The notes beneath the pieces are model-generated. The model worked only from the letters and a program-made list of their open reading frames with translations. It was not told the origin of the DNA and did no database searches. This document shows, one piece after another, positions 12,528 through 23,379 of a stretch of 64,000 bases of DNA; the first letter of the stretch is position 1; the number at the start of each line of letters is the position of its first letter. The DNA is taken from the NCBI GenBank assembly GCA_946406115.1, contig OX291545.1, positions 2,852,001 to 2,916,000 on the forward strand, read 5' to 3'. This DNA is from Apoda limacodes (Eukaryota; Arthropoda; Insecta; Lepidoptera; Limacodidae). The position numbers and the translations under genes are program-made.

Positions 12528-13990
12528 TATAAAATATATTTATGATTTAATGGTACTTAAGACTTATTTACCTACGTAGATATTATCTTTATCTTAATTA
12601 ACGTATGAATATAATATGTCTATGACTATCTAAATATATGTTTTCTAGAATAAAAGTTGAGAAACTCAAATTGTTATGACACGCCTCAAACAGTTAGTTA
12701 GATAGAATCTGGTGAGTGTAGTAAGTGTGGTTAGTGTGGTAGGTAAGGAAGTAGTTAAATTAGATGTCGATAGACGAGTGCATAAAAATTGATATGACAC
12801 AACAAGTTTTTTTCTTTGTTTTGATACAAGTAATTCCAAGCAATGATTATCACATTATCGATGGTTTCGTTACCTAACCAATTAATTAGTTACACGGCAT
12901 TGGCATGTAATTGACGTCGCGAGCTAAAATAATATATGAAAGAAATAATAATTAATAACCTAACGTTGCTCAGTAACACTGCAACTGTGGCTTATGCAAG
13001 AAATAAATGCGAAAACCACATCAAAACTAATTCAGTAGATAATGAGTGATAAACAAATAACCATCAAATTTAAAAACAATAATTGATAAGAGCTTGAAAA
13101 CGTTTGTCCAACGCAATCCAAGGGTCTTTGTTTAAAATACTTTCAATTTACAAAGTTATTAATAGCATTTAACTTAGTTTAAGAAGTTCACGCAAGAATA
13201 ACTAAAACTACACGACGACGCGACGACCCAACGAACTATAGCTAAAGCTATAGGTAGCTTGCTACAGCGAAATGAAACGGAGAAATCCCAAGCTAATAAC
13301 GGAATAAAGCAAGCTAATAGCAATAGCTATAGTAATAATAATAAAGCTTTTTATTTATTACACTTTTAAAGAAAAATCCCTTTATACATTTTTTTCTTGA
13401 CTTCTTTCGTCGTGGGATTATTAAAAAATTTGGTTGATTTTTTTTCTGAAACATTAGTAACTCGTTTACTGTCCCTAACAGCAGTGGAACGTTTATAACC
13501 GAATGATGGTGTAAATGGAGGAGAAACCTACGAGTATGTAATACGACAAACCGCATCGAAATCAGTACCTACAACCAATAAAAGAGAAACACAAAGCGGC
13601 CTTTTGATGACCCGAAAATCCGTGCTGTATGTTATAAAAATAATTCACAAATTTTAAATTAAACAACCAAATTTTTTCATATTTGCAGCTATTTTGGTTT
13701 GGTGCCAATGAAGAAAATCACAGAGTTTGGACCCGGTAGATGGCCTTGTTCTCAAGTCAAGATATAAAATTATATAAATAAAAATAAATTAGCAGCAATG
13801 AATGTTTTTGTAGTGAATAAGTAGCGGGAGAAAATACGGGATAGGAAAAAGGAAGGAAAGTGGAGGAAGCGGTAAAGGCAGAGAAGAAAATTTTTGGAAT
13901 TTAACCCTTAAGGCAGTAAAAATAGGGGGTTTAAAGTTTGTAGGAAAATCCGACATTTTAAAGTTAAATCCACGTTAATTTATATTTGGC
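12528..13990. other. Intergenic, no gene seen
   Basis: AT-rich. The minus ORF at 13314-13556 is low-complexity at its C-terminus (poly-Tyr from 'ata' repeats) and is not supported as a gene. Confidence 0.45.
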
Positions 13991-14946
13991 CTTTTTAGGG
14001 TTCCGTAGTCAATAACGAACCCTTATAGTTTCGCCATATCCGTCCGTCCGTCTGTCTGTCCGCGGCTTAGTTCAAAAACTACTAATACGAGGAAGCTGCA
14101 ATTTGGCAGGAATATACAAATTGATCACGTTGACAAAGTGGTAGAATAAAATCTTTGAAAAAACCCCTACACGTGAAGTTGCGACAACATCTTTTTTTCT
14201 CGTCTACCCCATCGTGTGAGGGTATCGTTTGATAGGAATAGGAAAAACATTGGCGGTATGCAAAGATCATTTTTTGAGTTACGGCTCCGTTTGCGAAACA
14301 TTTAGCTTTAAAGTACTAATTTTTGTTAGAGTCAAGTGTATTTCGAAATGTAAAAAAAAATACAGTTTTCCTTTTAAATATATATAATGAATTTAAAAGG
14401 AAAACTATTAAAACTAAGAACACTTTACAGGCTAATGAGTAATAGTCGACCAAGTTATAAAATGAAAAAGTGAAACTTTTTCACTTGAAAAAGTGAAATT
14501 TTCGTACAAATTCCATTAAAAGTTACTTATATGAAGTATGTACATCTGTAAAACAGGTATAAAATATAACGATGTATAATTATAGAAAAATAAAATAATT
14601 ACATTCAAAAGACTATTCTTCTTAAATAGATAACAATAGTTACGTTCAAATGACGCATTGAACTAGCCGGCGCGCTTGGCGTAACATCGAATCGAGCTTG
14701 TAACAGGCAGCTGCGCTCATAAGCGCGCATGTTATTTGGATGTCTCGAAGATGAAGAACGTCTAGATAAGTTTGCAATTTCCGCTTTGAAAGTTCAGTTT
14801 TTAATGATTGGATTTGATTATCATTTAAAAAACTTTAATTTCAATACTACTACAACTTGGCTCTTATTAGTAAATTTCAGTTAATTATATAGATAATGGT
14901 ACGAAACCCTTCGTGCGCGAGTCCGACTCGCACTTGGCCGATTTTT
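13991..14946 (+). repeat. Lepidopteran-type interspersed repeat, long copy
   Basis: Begins TTTTTAGGGTTCCGTAGTC and ends CGCACTTGGCCGATTTTT. The internal 'tccgtccgtctgtctgtcc', 'gctgcaatttggcaggaat' and 'ttttgttagag' blocks are shared with 48911-49500. It is non-coding. A segment at about 14640-14770 (GC-richer, 'gccggcgcgcttggc') is absent from the other copy and may be an insertion. Confidence 0.6.
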
Positions 14947-15604
14947 GTTCAAAATTAGGAACTACGTGTTTTACCGTTTTCAGAAAATTATACAGTTTCA
15001 TAACTATCCTATTGCATTCCTCTAGGCACTTTGTATGGTCTCATACAGTGGATGTTTCCGTAAATAAAACCATGATACCAATTTGGTACATAAACTTTCA
15101 GTTCCAAATAAAAAATGAAGAATAATCATCCCCTAAGGTAAAAATAGGTGAAAAAAGTTTGAATGGGACGGGAAAAGTTTAGGTAATCACTCGGGCAACA
15201 CTGCATGAAACCGGTTAATATGCAATAAAGAAAATAAATGTTGATTTTTAAAAGTGCGTGCGAGCTGGAAGGAAAGCATGGGAACGCTCACGTTGCGGTG
15301 CAATCATTTTGTAGAAACTGCGTCAATATCTGTGCTGTCCACGTAATGTTGCTTTTGCTTACAACGAGAGCGGGGAAAGTAAATGATTTGTCGTTTTGCT
15401 GCTCATTATGAATTAAATATGATGATAAGACCATCGTGGATAGTGTTATTGTATGGATCTCGACTATAGACGGTTACTTTTATTCATCTATTAAGATTAT
15501 ATCCTGTTCTGATATCCTAGGTATCCAACCCAAGCACGTTCTCGATAAAACATTCTCAAACTCATTAGTTATATCTCTTATAAGACACTGTCGAAAAAGT
15601 GAAT

Positions 15605-15698
15605 AAAAATCCAGTGAAGTGCAAGTCGGACATGCGTGAGGCGAGGGTTCCGTACCAACACAGAATGCACGAACCCGACATGCACTTGACCGGTTTTT
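15605..15698. mobile_element. Minimal inverted-repeat derivative (MITE)
   Basis: AAAAATCCAGTGAAGTGCA at the left and TGCACTTGACCGGTTTTT at the right are imperfect inverted repeats, with only about 40 bp between them. The ends match the 'AAAAATCGGCCAAGTGCGAG' end of the longer repeats at 50026 and 60504, so this looks like an internal-deletion form. Confidence 0.5.
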
Positions 15699-17029
15699 AT
15701 TGTTTAAAAGTTTTACTATGGCATATACTCGTACCTGCTATAATTGTTTAAGCTCATTAGGTTTTACCGTTTTTACAATAGAGCAAAATAGTACATTGTT
15801 CACCAAGGGGTGAAAGTGACTGATTACCGACGAGGGTGTAGACCTTAAAACACACGAGGTGGGAATAGTCTTTCATCCCGAGTTCATAGTGCTTTACACT
15901 ACAAATGCGAGGATAATAAATATAATTAATTAAAGTTTTAATTTACTTAACAAATATTAATTCACTTTTATAATCACAGATGGCACTGTACCAAATAAAA
16001 GAAGCTATTTAATTGTTTTGTCAGCATTTAAATAGAAAGTGCTTTTTTATTAATATTTCCTTCCCTCTAAACGGGCAAGTAAGTAACAATCTCTGCAAAC
16101 ACGTACTTTCAACCCTATTTTTGACTATGCATGAAGGTTCTTTCAGAGCATGAGTAGTGTAAACTACATTATTTTTTATAATTTGTTAGAAAATCCACGA
16201 TAATAACACATATACTTCTACCTACTTCTGTCTAAAAGGTAGAGTCCTTTAAAGGCCGGACAGACAGACAGGCAGCATAGGTTTCGTAATAGGGCTCCGT
16301 TGGCACTCTTCGGTCCAATCCAACCGATCCTACAAATTATAAATGGTTATAGTAAATTTATTGAAAAAAAACGCTTCCTTTTACTATTACTTACTTATAT
16401 TATGTATTTACTTACAACAAAAAGAAGCATTTTTAGTTAATCAGTTGACCAAATTTAGCAAGACCCTTCAGTTGCTCAAAAAATAATTAAGCTACATATT
16501 TTGTATGTCTTTTAAGACCACCCAAACAACTAAAAACTTAAAGAACAGTGACCATTCTGAGCTAGGGACAAAGTTTCATCAAAGAACACACATGCTCCAT
16601 CCATATCTTTGGCTAAATTATAAAAAAATATAATCCAATATTTTCACAACGAGGTCTTGTCAAAGTCAGGTCAGTCATTCTGGCTTGATGTTAAATCTTA
16701 GCTGGTCGACATAGATTTTATAATTTATATATATATATAATTTATAATTTTATATAGGTAGATATTTAGGTAAATACCTGAATTAATACTGTTTTAGCAT
16801 TTTTGCGAAGTATTTAGCAGGTTTTATCAGATTAGGATTAGGACTAGCAGGATCGTAAATTTAAACTGGTCACACTAAAATCATTAACTAAGTTTTTAAT
16901 ATAAATTGAAGATTGAAGTCTAGGCACGTCTAGGTTTTCAATTAATACGCAAATATTTGACTGAACTTTCTAGATTATTCTTTATTTTTCCAAGATTGTG
17001 TTCAGAATATTAGATTGCGCCCATTGGCC
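15699..17029. other. Intergenic, no gene seen
   Basis: AT-rich with short repeat scraps (a 'gacagacagacaggcag' block near 16260 and a TA-rich microsatellite near 16722-16756). Confidence 0.45.
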
Positions 17030-17460
17030 GTACAATATTACAAATTGGAGGATAAGACATCATCTAAGACAAGACCAGAGTGCTTGTCACGACAAATCAA
17101 ACAAGCTTAAACTCAATGGCATTGCGTTGTTTCATTACAGAGTTCTGGCAGACACCTTCCAGCTTTATCCCTGGATATTTTCTAAGAACAGACTGATTGT
17201 CCGAACAAATCAAAGAAGCCTGATAGGGTTGCGTTACTTCATTACAGAACTTCAGTAGCCACCCTCCGGCTTTATCATCAGACCCCGGATATCATCTAAC
17301 AGCAGAGTGCTCGTCACGACAAATCAAAAGTCTACCCGTGACCAAGGCTAGTGTAACTTCCTATGGTTATATTCCTGCACCATCATCAGATCAGCTCTAG
17401 GGTATAGTTTTATTGCATTATCACCGAAGTTACATAAGTATACCGGCTCAATCAGAGATA
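17030..17460 (+). repeat. Tandem units of an interspersed repeat
   Basis: About three to four diverged units of roughly 100 bp, each with 'agagtgctcgtcacgacaaatcaaa', 'ttcattacaga' and 'caccttccggctttatcat'-like text at about 17075, 17190 and 17305. The same unit occurs singly at 6325-6420. No coding potential. Confidence 0.55.
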
Positions 17461-17983
17461 CCAGGAAAAATCCAGGAAAAAAGGTCAAATTTTGCTTACC
17501 GAGTAACACTTTTGAGTTACTAATTTAACACGTATTAAATTTCCGGAAAAGTCTTACCGGGGTTTATTACTAGTATAACTATTATTTAGTCAATTGCTAT
17601 ACTGAATGAAACTCTTAAAATTTAAACTTTTTAAACCGCGTCACATTTACAAAACGTTTACATTTAAAAACAAAAATAGAAAAAATTACTTTATTAAACT
17701 TTCATAAACTGTCTGAAATCGTGTACCTACCCTAATTACCTACTTTAAGTATACATAGGTACTAGGTAGTAAAAAAGTCAGGTAGTTCGTCAAAATATCT
17801 AACAAGTCATTATAATTTTAATCAAAACAACAGCTCATTTTTACTAATCGCTTTTAATTTCGATATGCGCAAGTTTTATGAGCATTTCTAATAATTAACA
17901 ATTAAAAACAAAATGTCATCAGAGTGTAAAATACGAGAATTGGTATTGTAAAGTTACGTAAATAACAATTATTGCATATTTAC

Positions 17984-18124
17984 CTTATATCCATTTTATG
18001 CACTCAACACCGTCCGTAGTATTGCAACACTGAATAAACGACCAAAAAACGCGCGACACGTCCGAGGCACGGCTACAGCAGAGTGGTTCGCGACTGGGCC
18101 CGCGGTGCTTTCTCCGCACTTTAT
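17984..18124 (-). promoter_or_regulatory. Candidate core promoter and first exon
   Basis: On the minus strand a TATAAAG box (about 18124-18118) lies 28 nt upstream of CCCAGTCGC (A at 18096), in an unusually GC-rich island (about 18000-18300). Downstream, ATG at 17994 has a good context (ATAAAATGG). It reads ATG GAT ATA AG and meets GTAAAT at 17983, a plausible splice donor. This would be a first exon of about 113 nt with a phase-2 donor. I could not find the next exon. It may lie beyond the window's left edge, or this may be a non-coding transcript. Confidence 0.4.
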
Positions 18125-18785
18125 AAGTTGCGCAGGTGGCGGGCAGGGAGCCGAAGAAATGAAACCATTTAGCAACAGTGGCGGCTGCGGATCGAACTGA
18201 TTCAGTGGACAAACAGACAATCGTCGAGAGCAGCACCACAGATATGAATTGATTCGCTCCGGGCGCAACTGGTGTAGTGCAAAGGGCGCACTAGAAACTT
18301 TTTCCTTGGACTACGTTAACGTAACGTGAAGGAAAGTAAGTTTTTACTTTCAACGCGACGATGCGGTTCCAAAAAACTACCTAGGTATATGGGCTAAATG
18401 TGCTCATTGCTAAATACTAGTTATTTTTTTTTAAAGTTGGCCTGTATTTATTTTAATTTATGTTTTTAATGGATTCGTTTAACGACGTATTAGTTTGTCA
18501 AACCCTGAATAACCTTTTTGGTGTTTTAAAGCTGTCTATTGGCTTTTAGTAATGTTTTGAACTTAAGACGTAGCTAAATGTAACATCTAAACATGATTGT
18601 TTTTATACAAAACGCATTTTGACATAATCTTCGAAGTTCCCTAAATTTTACTTTACATTCTGATTTTTTTTAAAACAAAATTTTTATTTTTAATATTTTT
18701 GCATAAGTGCCGGAAGTTTCCTGTTCTGTAATTCTGTCAAACCACGCGCACTCGAGAGCTGAGAGTCAGCATTCACTCTGGGAGG

Positions 18786-18950
18786 TTATTGGGAACAGTC
18801 TCGAGCTATTCGGACTCTAGAATTCGAGAGAAAAATGAATGGAAGTCTGATTTTCATCTCTAAACCCGTGAATGTACTTGCATATATAATAGGTTGCCCT
18901 GCTCTTATGTTTCATACTTTTCCCATACTCAAGACATCAGTGTTGGAACC
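18786..18950. mobile_element. Palindromic MITE copy 1
   Basis: Begins TTATTGGGAACAGTCTCGAG and ends around 'cccatactcaagac'. Related copies are at 44478-44592 and 57313-57480, sharing GGAAC(A/G)GTCTCGAGTA and the inner CTCGAATTCGAG-like palindrome. Confidence 0.5.
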
Positions 18951-19111
18951 AAGACGACCCCATAAACAACCATACGTGTATTTTTAGACCACTTCTAACT
19001 GCAAGTAAAGGTACATTCACCTGCTTTTGCCGCATTCACTCTTCTTTTCATTCAATCAATAAATGTCGAATAAAATAACACAACTTTATAATGTGAGATA
19101 TGTAAATATTC

Positions 19112-19117
19112 TTTATT
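19112..19117 (-). terminator. Poly(A) signal of the 19.3-20.1 kb gene
   Basis: AATAAA on the minus strand, about 190 nt downstream of the stop codon at 19306. It is the first clear hexamer after that stop. Confidence 0.45.
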
Positions 19118-19305
19118 CTCCAGTTCCAAGCTTACATTGACAGTAGTACCGTTAACAAACATTGTAATTTACGCCAACAAAAATTCTATAATACGTTACA
19201 CGGCAAAAATGTAGAAGAAATAAATGTGTAAGAAATCAACACGAAAATAAGCTTCCCAATGTGATACATTCAGGTTATTTGCTGAAAAGTAGTCTTCATA
19301 CTAAT

Positions 19306-20085
19306 TTATGAATCAGTACGTTCTCTCTGTTCCGCTGCATACGAAGAATCTTCTCTCATGGTTTCTATTTTATAAAGGCAAGAACTACAAGGGCAAAAGT
19401 AAAGCCGCAAAAACTTCGCTAACTTTGACCTGGCGTTACTAGTTGTGCTTGCGCTGTCTTTTGAGCTGGTGTGGCGATGGTGATGCCAGTGGCTACAAAC
19501 CGCTTCGTAAATTTTAGCGTTACAATTGAAATGTGCTGTGTTGTACTTCCTTTCATCGACTTCAGTAGTACATTCTTTTGCCATAAGACCACGGCCCTGC
19601 CCTTCTTCCCAAGAAGTTACCGGCAGTAAATATTCTTCGTTATCTATACTTTGTTTAGAATTAGATTGCGGTTCTAAAACAAGAGTGGCCAAATTCACCA
19701 TTGAGAAACTATCGGGCTGATGAAGACCGTCTCCAGGAATCACATTAGCTACTGTGTCCTTCATGTCATTGTTTAAGCACAGCTTCATTCTCAAGACGGT
19801 GATGTCAGAGTCACTTGGCCAAGAAATAACTTCGGGTGAGAGATTCTTGTTGCGCTTTGTTCGGAACTTTTTTATTTTTTTCTTATGTGGGATTTCAGTT
19901 TTTGTTTTAGATAGACCAGATTCTAAACTTTTCGCCAAATTAGCCACAACTGTGCTCGCACTTTCAGATGGCAAGTCGAAGGCCACTTGTCTTGTGCCAA
20001 AGTTTTGATCGGTTCCATTTGCTACTTGGATGTCTATTATTTCTTCGATTCCATTGTTTTTTTCATCTTGATCGTGATCATTCAT
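19306..20085 (-). CDS. Uncharacterised 259-aa protein, single exon
   Basis: An uninterrupted 260-codon frame in AT-rich DNA, far longer than background ORFs here. It opens with ATG in a favourable context (ACAAAATGAAT) and ends TGA. A poly(A) signal follows at 19112. The protein is acidic at the N-terminus (DHDQDEKNNGIEEIIDI). It has a lysine/arginine cluster at about residues 87-100 (HKKKIKKFRTKRNK), a histidine-rich patch at about 200 (HWHHHRH) and a cysteine motif near the C-terminus (YFCPCSSCLYK). No signal peptide or membrane segment is seen. I do not recognise a family. The basic cluster could be a nuclear localisation signal and the Cys/His residues could bind metal, but both are guesses. 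Lack of introns may mean a retrocopy or a truly intronless gene. Confidence 0.65.
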   Translation of the reverse strand: MNDHDQDEKNNGIEEIIDIQVANGTDQNFGTRQVAFDLPSESASTVVANLAKSLESGLSKTKTEIPHKKKIKKFRTKRNKNLSPEVISWPSDSDITVLRMKLCLNNDMKDTVANVIPGDGLHQPDSFSMVNLATLVLEPQSNSKQSIDNEEYLLPVTSWEEGQGRGLMAKECTTEVDERKYNTAHFNCNAKIYEAVCSHWHHHRHTSSKDSASTTSNARSKLAKFLRLYFCPCSSCLYKIETMREDSSYAAEQRERTDS

Positions 20086-20468
20086 TTTGTGTACGTATAA
20101 AAATATATATTTACTGGATTTTTAATCATTTATTATATTTTTTTTTTACTTTTTATATTATTTTATCTAATCGAGTTGGCTTGACAGTCAATTTTTTTCT
20201 AACTGTATAACAAAACTCTAAAAGAGGTTATAGATGTCATTCTAACCTTTTTTCATAAAGTCGATAGTGCTGCTTACGGCTTCATTCAAATAAAAGCAGT
20301 CCCCCGGTTCGTTGTACCTGCAAAATCCCCAGAAAAGCCTATGGATGCAGACGTCTCAAGACAAGTTGAGGGACCATACCTAAAGCGGAGTACAATGTTC
20401 AATAGTAGACTAAAGTACGAATATATAAATTTCATCTTTTAAATCAACTGAATCAGTGCTTATGAGTA

Positions 20469-20574
20469 AGTTCAACTAGATTGTCCCAGTAGTTCAACTC
20501 TTAAAAAAAAATTATACATAGTTGAACTACTGCAACAAAAAATTCCCATTAGTTCAACGGTTGAACTAATTGGG
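20469..20574. repeat. Cluster of AGTTCA/TGAACT half-sites with hairpin
   Basis: Five half-sites lie within 100 bp: AGTTCA at 20469, 20491 and 20551, and TGAACT at 20523 and 20562. The last pair forms an 11-bp perfect inverted repeat (20548-20558 and 20560-20570). The cluster lies 385-490 bp upstream of the start of the 259-aa gene. It could be a transposon end or a nuclear-receptor-type site cluster. Confidence 0.45.
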
Positions 20575-21844
20575 TGTACTAGCGGGAATAACTGACATTT
20601 TGGTGACGTTGATAAATAAACATCGGACTCGATATCAATTAACAGAATAATACTTAATACATAGAGTTTATTTTTATACTTCGGATAAATTAAGGCCTAG
20701 GAGTAACAGCTAGACAAATTTTTAGTACCTATTTGTAATTTGTATTATTGAGTTATATTGACTGATTTATAGGATATCGAATCCCTTGAAGTTAAGCTAA
20801 AAACTGGAAAAACGTTTACTGGATATTGTGATCAGAATTCAAAACTTAGAGTTTTGGTCAATACACTAAGCAGGGGATATATGCATTAAAATATGTGACA
20901 ACTTGTTTATTTGCATTTACCTCCAAGAGAAAGAAAAAACTCAATGTTCTGTTCACATTTTAAAAATGTTAGAAACTAGTAAGTTAGAATAAGTGACAAG
21001 CTATTTTTAGAACGTCATACATCGTTTCTAGAATATACCTGTGAGTTGTTGATAGTGTTTCTGCTCAAAGTGGCCGTTTTTAGATTAAGCCAGATACAAT
21101 ACAATACGTTCTAAAAATAGCTTAAAACTGGTTTTAAATAATTCGTTTGCAAAATTTTTGAAATGTGTTTTGTAAAAAAAGGAAATGAAACAATGAACAC
21201 ATTTTGGCGGCCTATAGGTAGTCATTGCGCCAAAACTCGGACCTGTCAACAGCGTTTATTTTCAAAGTTACTTAGTAAATTAAAAATATTTTTTAATCGT
21301 CAACTCTTTTATTTCGTTAGCATATCGCCTGTTTTACTTTTCAGGTTTTTGGTATTTATCAGTCTTTTCGATGGCCATTAGAATATCTCGAATATACATA
21401 TATAAAAATCAATACATTTAAAGTCTGTGAATTGAAAGTGAATTTTATTTTATCACTGAATAATTTAAATTTTGAATAAACTTATTTCTATCGTCCATTG
21501 TTGTGAAACTACTTAGAATATTCCTTTAAAGTTGGCATTATAAGCTTATAAGCGGGTGTAAAAGGAATACAGCGCAATCCTCACTTAGTATAAAGCTGTT
21601 AAAAAAAAATGTTACGAAAGTTGATTTGCATTCAAAACGTTTTTTTTAAACACGGTCAGTTTCTCAAATTTAAACCTAATTTTAAAGGTTATCTAGTTTT
21701 GACTGAAAGATTTTAAATTCAGTCACTCGTGTATCAATTTTGTGTCGTCAATTGTCATGTTCTTGTTTTGCGGCGAATGGTGACATCTCAGACTACGAAT
21801 ACAACCCCGTCCGGACGCTCCCTGGACGCCCTCTAAACTAAAAC
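20575..21844. other. Intergenic, no gene seen
   Basis: AT-rich and non-coding. The plus ORF at 21163-21381 lacks splice signals or a recognisable domain. Confidence 0.45.
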
Positions 21845-22275
21845 CAGTGCTCCCAGTTGAAAACCCCATTCAGCGCTAAGACGATGCAAAAGGCGCTAGA
21901 TTTCAGAGAAAAAGCTCAAAAAAAAGCACCAGATTTCGCGCAAATTTAATAAAATTATTTCCTTAAATTGTAAAAAAAATAACCAAAACGTTTAATGTTT
22001 GCATTGTTGGACGTTGAACATAAAAAAAAATTAGCACTGTTTCATTAAAACAAGTTATTCCATAGCTGAAAAAGAAGGACCTGCTTCATCAGCATCTTTT
22101 GACTTATACTTTGCCGCTGTTCCAGTTCTACGTAAGACATCGGCTGGAAGCTGATAATTATAGCAAGTGCACTCAACAGCAGATAGTCCTGTACAAATCA
22201 CGAGAATGGCATTAATTGTTAGGCGCTAAATTTTTTAAACGCACCAAACACACCAAAAAAGCACTAGATCTAGCG
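21845..22275 (-). mobile_element. DNA transposon remnant, possibly hAT-like
   Basis: On the minus strand (about 22230-22066) an open stretch ends in a stop and reads AILVICTGLSAVECTCYNY, then QLPADVLRRTGTAAKYKS. Its pattern resembles the C-terminal dimerisation end of hAT transposases. On either side are copies of AGCGCTAGA-type and GCACTAGATC-type text, and CAGTGCTCCCA at 21845 resembles a hAT terminal repeat. The rest of any transposase is missing. Confidence 0.35.
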
Positions 22276-22679
22276 CTCAAAGCGCTATTATGGTTTACAA
22301 CTTTTTTGTCTTGTTTATAAAAGGCTAATCAAAAATTTTATATCAACATTTGGCGTATCCTTATTGCGTAAATATCTGATAATAGATATTAAGACAATAA
22401 TGAACAAATTAAAATTTACACAATAATTACTCAAAATAACAATGTATTATCTTCCTTTATGTCGTATTTAAATATATAAAGAAACAAATTTGACACGGTC
22501 GTTTAGCTAGCTGCTAAATATGATAATAAAATTGGAGCAATATTAGATTCAGTCGTAGACCAAATGTCAGTCTTAAGTGCCATTATTAAATAATGATTGA
22601 AAACATAGATTTATACTTTGTTCACATTAGTTAATGTTTTTTTTTATACCACTAAGGTGGCAATCAAGCTTACGGTCCG

Positions 22680-23007
22680 CCTGATGGTAAGCGGTCACCG
22701 TAGCCTATGGACGCTTGCAACACCAGGGGTATCACTTGCGCGTTGCCGAACCTTCAGAAATCTAATAACTTCTTTCTTGAAGAACTCCATACTGTAGTCC
22801 TTGCAGAAAACCTTGGCAGGGAGCTCATTCCACAACTAAAGCGTTCGCGGGAGGAAGTTTTTCTGAAACCGCACTGTACGCGACCATTTAGGTTCTAAAG
22901 TGTGAGAATGAATTCCCTGCCGATGGCGAGCGGTGCGATGGTAGAAAGTAGCCGTGGGCATCATTTCGAACAATTCCTCAGAACACAACCCATTGTACAA
23001 GCGGTAG
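22680..23007 (-). pseudogene. LINE ORF2 C-terminal segment
   Basis: Reads VFYRLYNGLCSEELFEMMP, ATFYHRTARHRQGIHS and VRFQKNFLPRTL on the minus strand. This matches the end of jockey/CR1-type ORF2 proteins of Lepidoptera. It is the direct continuation of the segment ending QRRAVRIVDD...ILRRDL at about 23359, from which it is now separated by about 350 bp. Confidence 0.75.
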
Positions 23008-23358
23008 AACACACACACACACACACACACAATGTCATATACGTCCATTTGCTCCAACATATTCTCAACTTATACCTACTTTTCAAAAAATAAATTTTAT
23101 TAACTAAATATTTACGTTATATTAAGCTACATCGGTGTATTATTATTATTGTAAATATGTTATTTGAGTTTTGTTAACTTTGTGTACTATTGGTGGTGGA
23201 GGCCTGGTGATCTGAAATTACAGGTGCAAACCTAGTTCGGACTCCAGAGTCTCACAAAGTAAAATTTTAATTCAGTGTACATGCTATATTGTATTTATTA
23301 TTTAAAACTTTTTGAGTCTAAATAAACGAAATTATTATTATTATTATTATTATTATTA
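23008..23358 (+). mobile_element. Retroelement 3' end nested in the LINE
   Basis: A (CA)n tract (23008-23031), non-coding sequence and an ATT tail of nine units (23331-23358) preceded by 'gagtctaaataaacga' interrupt the LINE frame exactly between ILRRDL and VFYRLYNG. The ATT tail fits the 3' end of a 5'-truncated non-LTR element inserted in plus orientation. The (CA)n marks the other junction. Confidence 0.6.
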
Positions 23359-23379
23359 AGTCTCTCCTCAGAATTAAGG

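Noticed and set aside
13314..13556. 80-codon minus ORF
   Set aside because: Low-complexity Tyr run from a simple repeat, no start or splice context.
17985..18268. Two overlapping 84-90 codon minus ORFs in the GC-rich island
   Set aside because: They are overlapping frames of a GC-rich stretch. The promoter and ATG GAT ATA AG|GT reading lies in the third frame.
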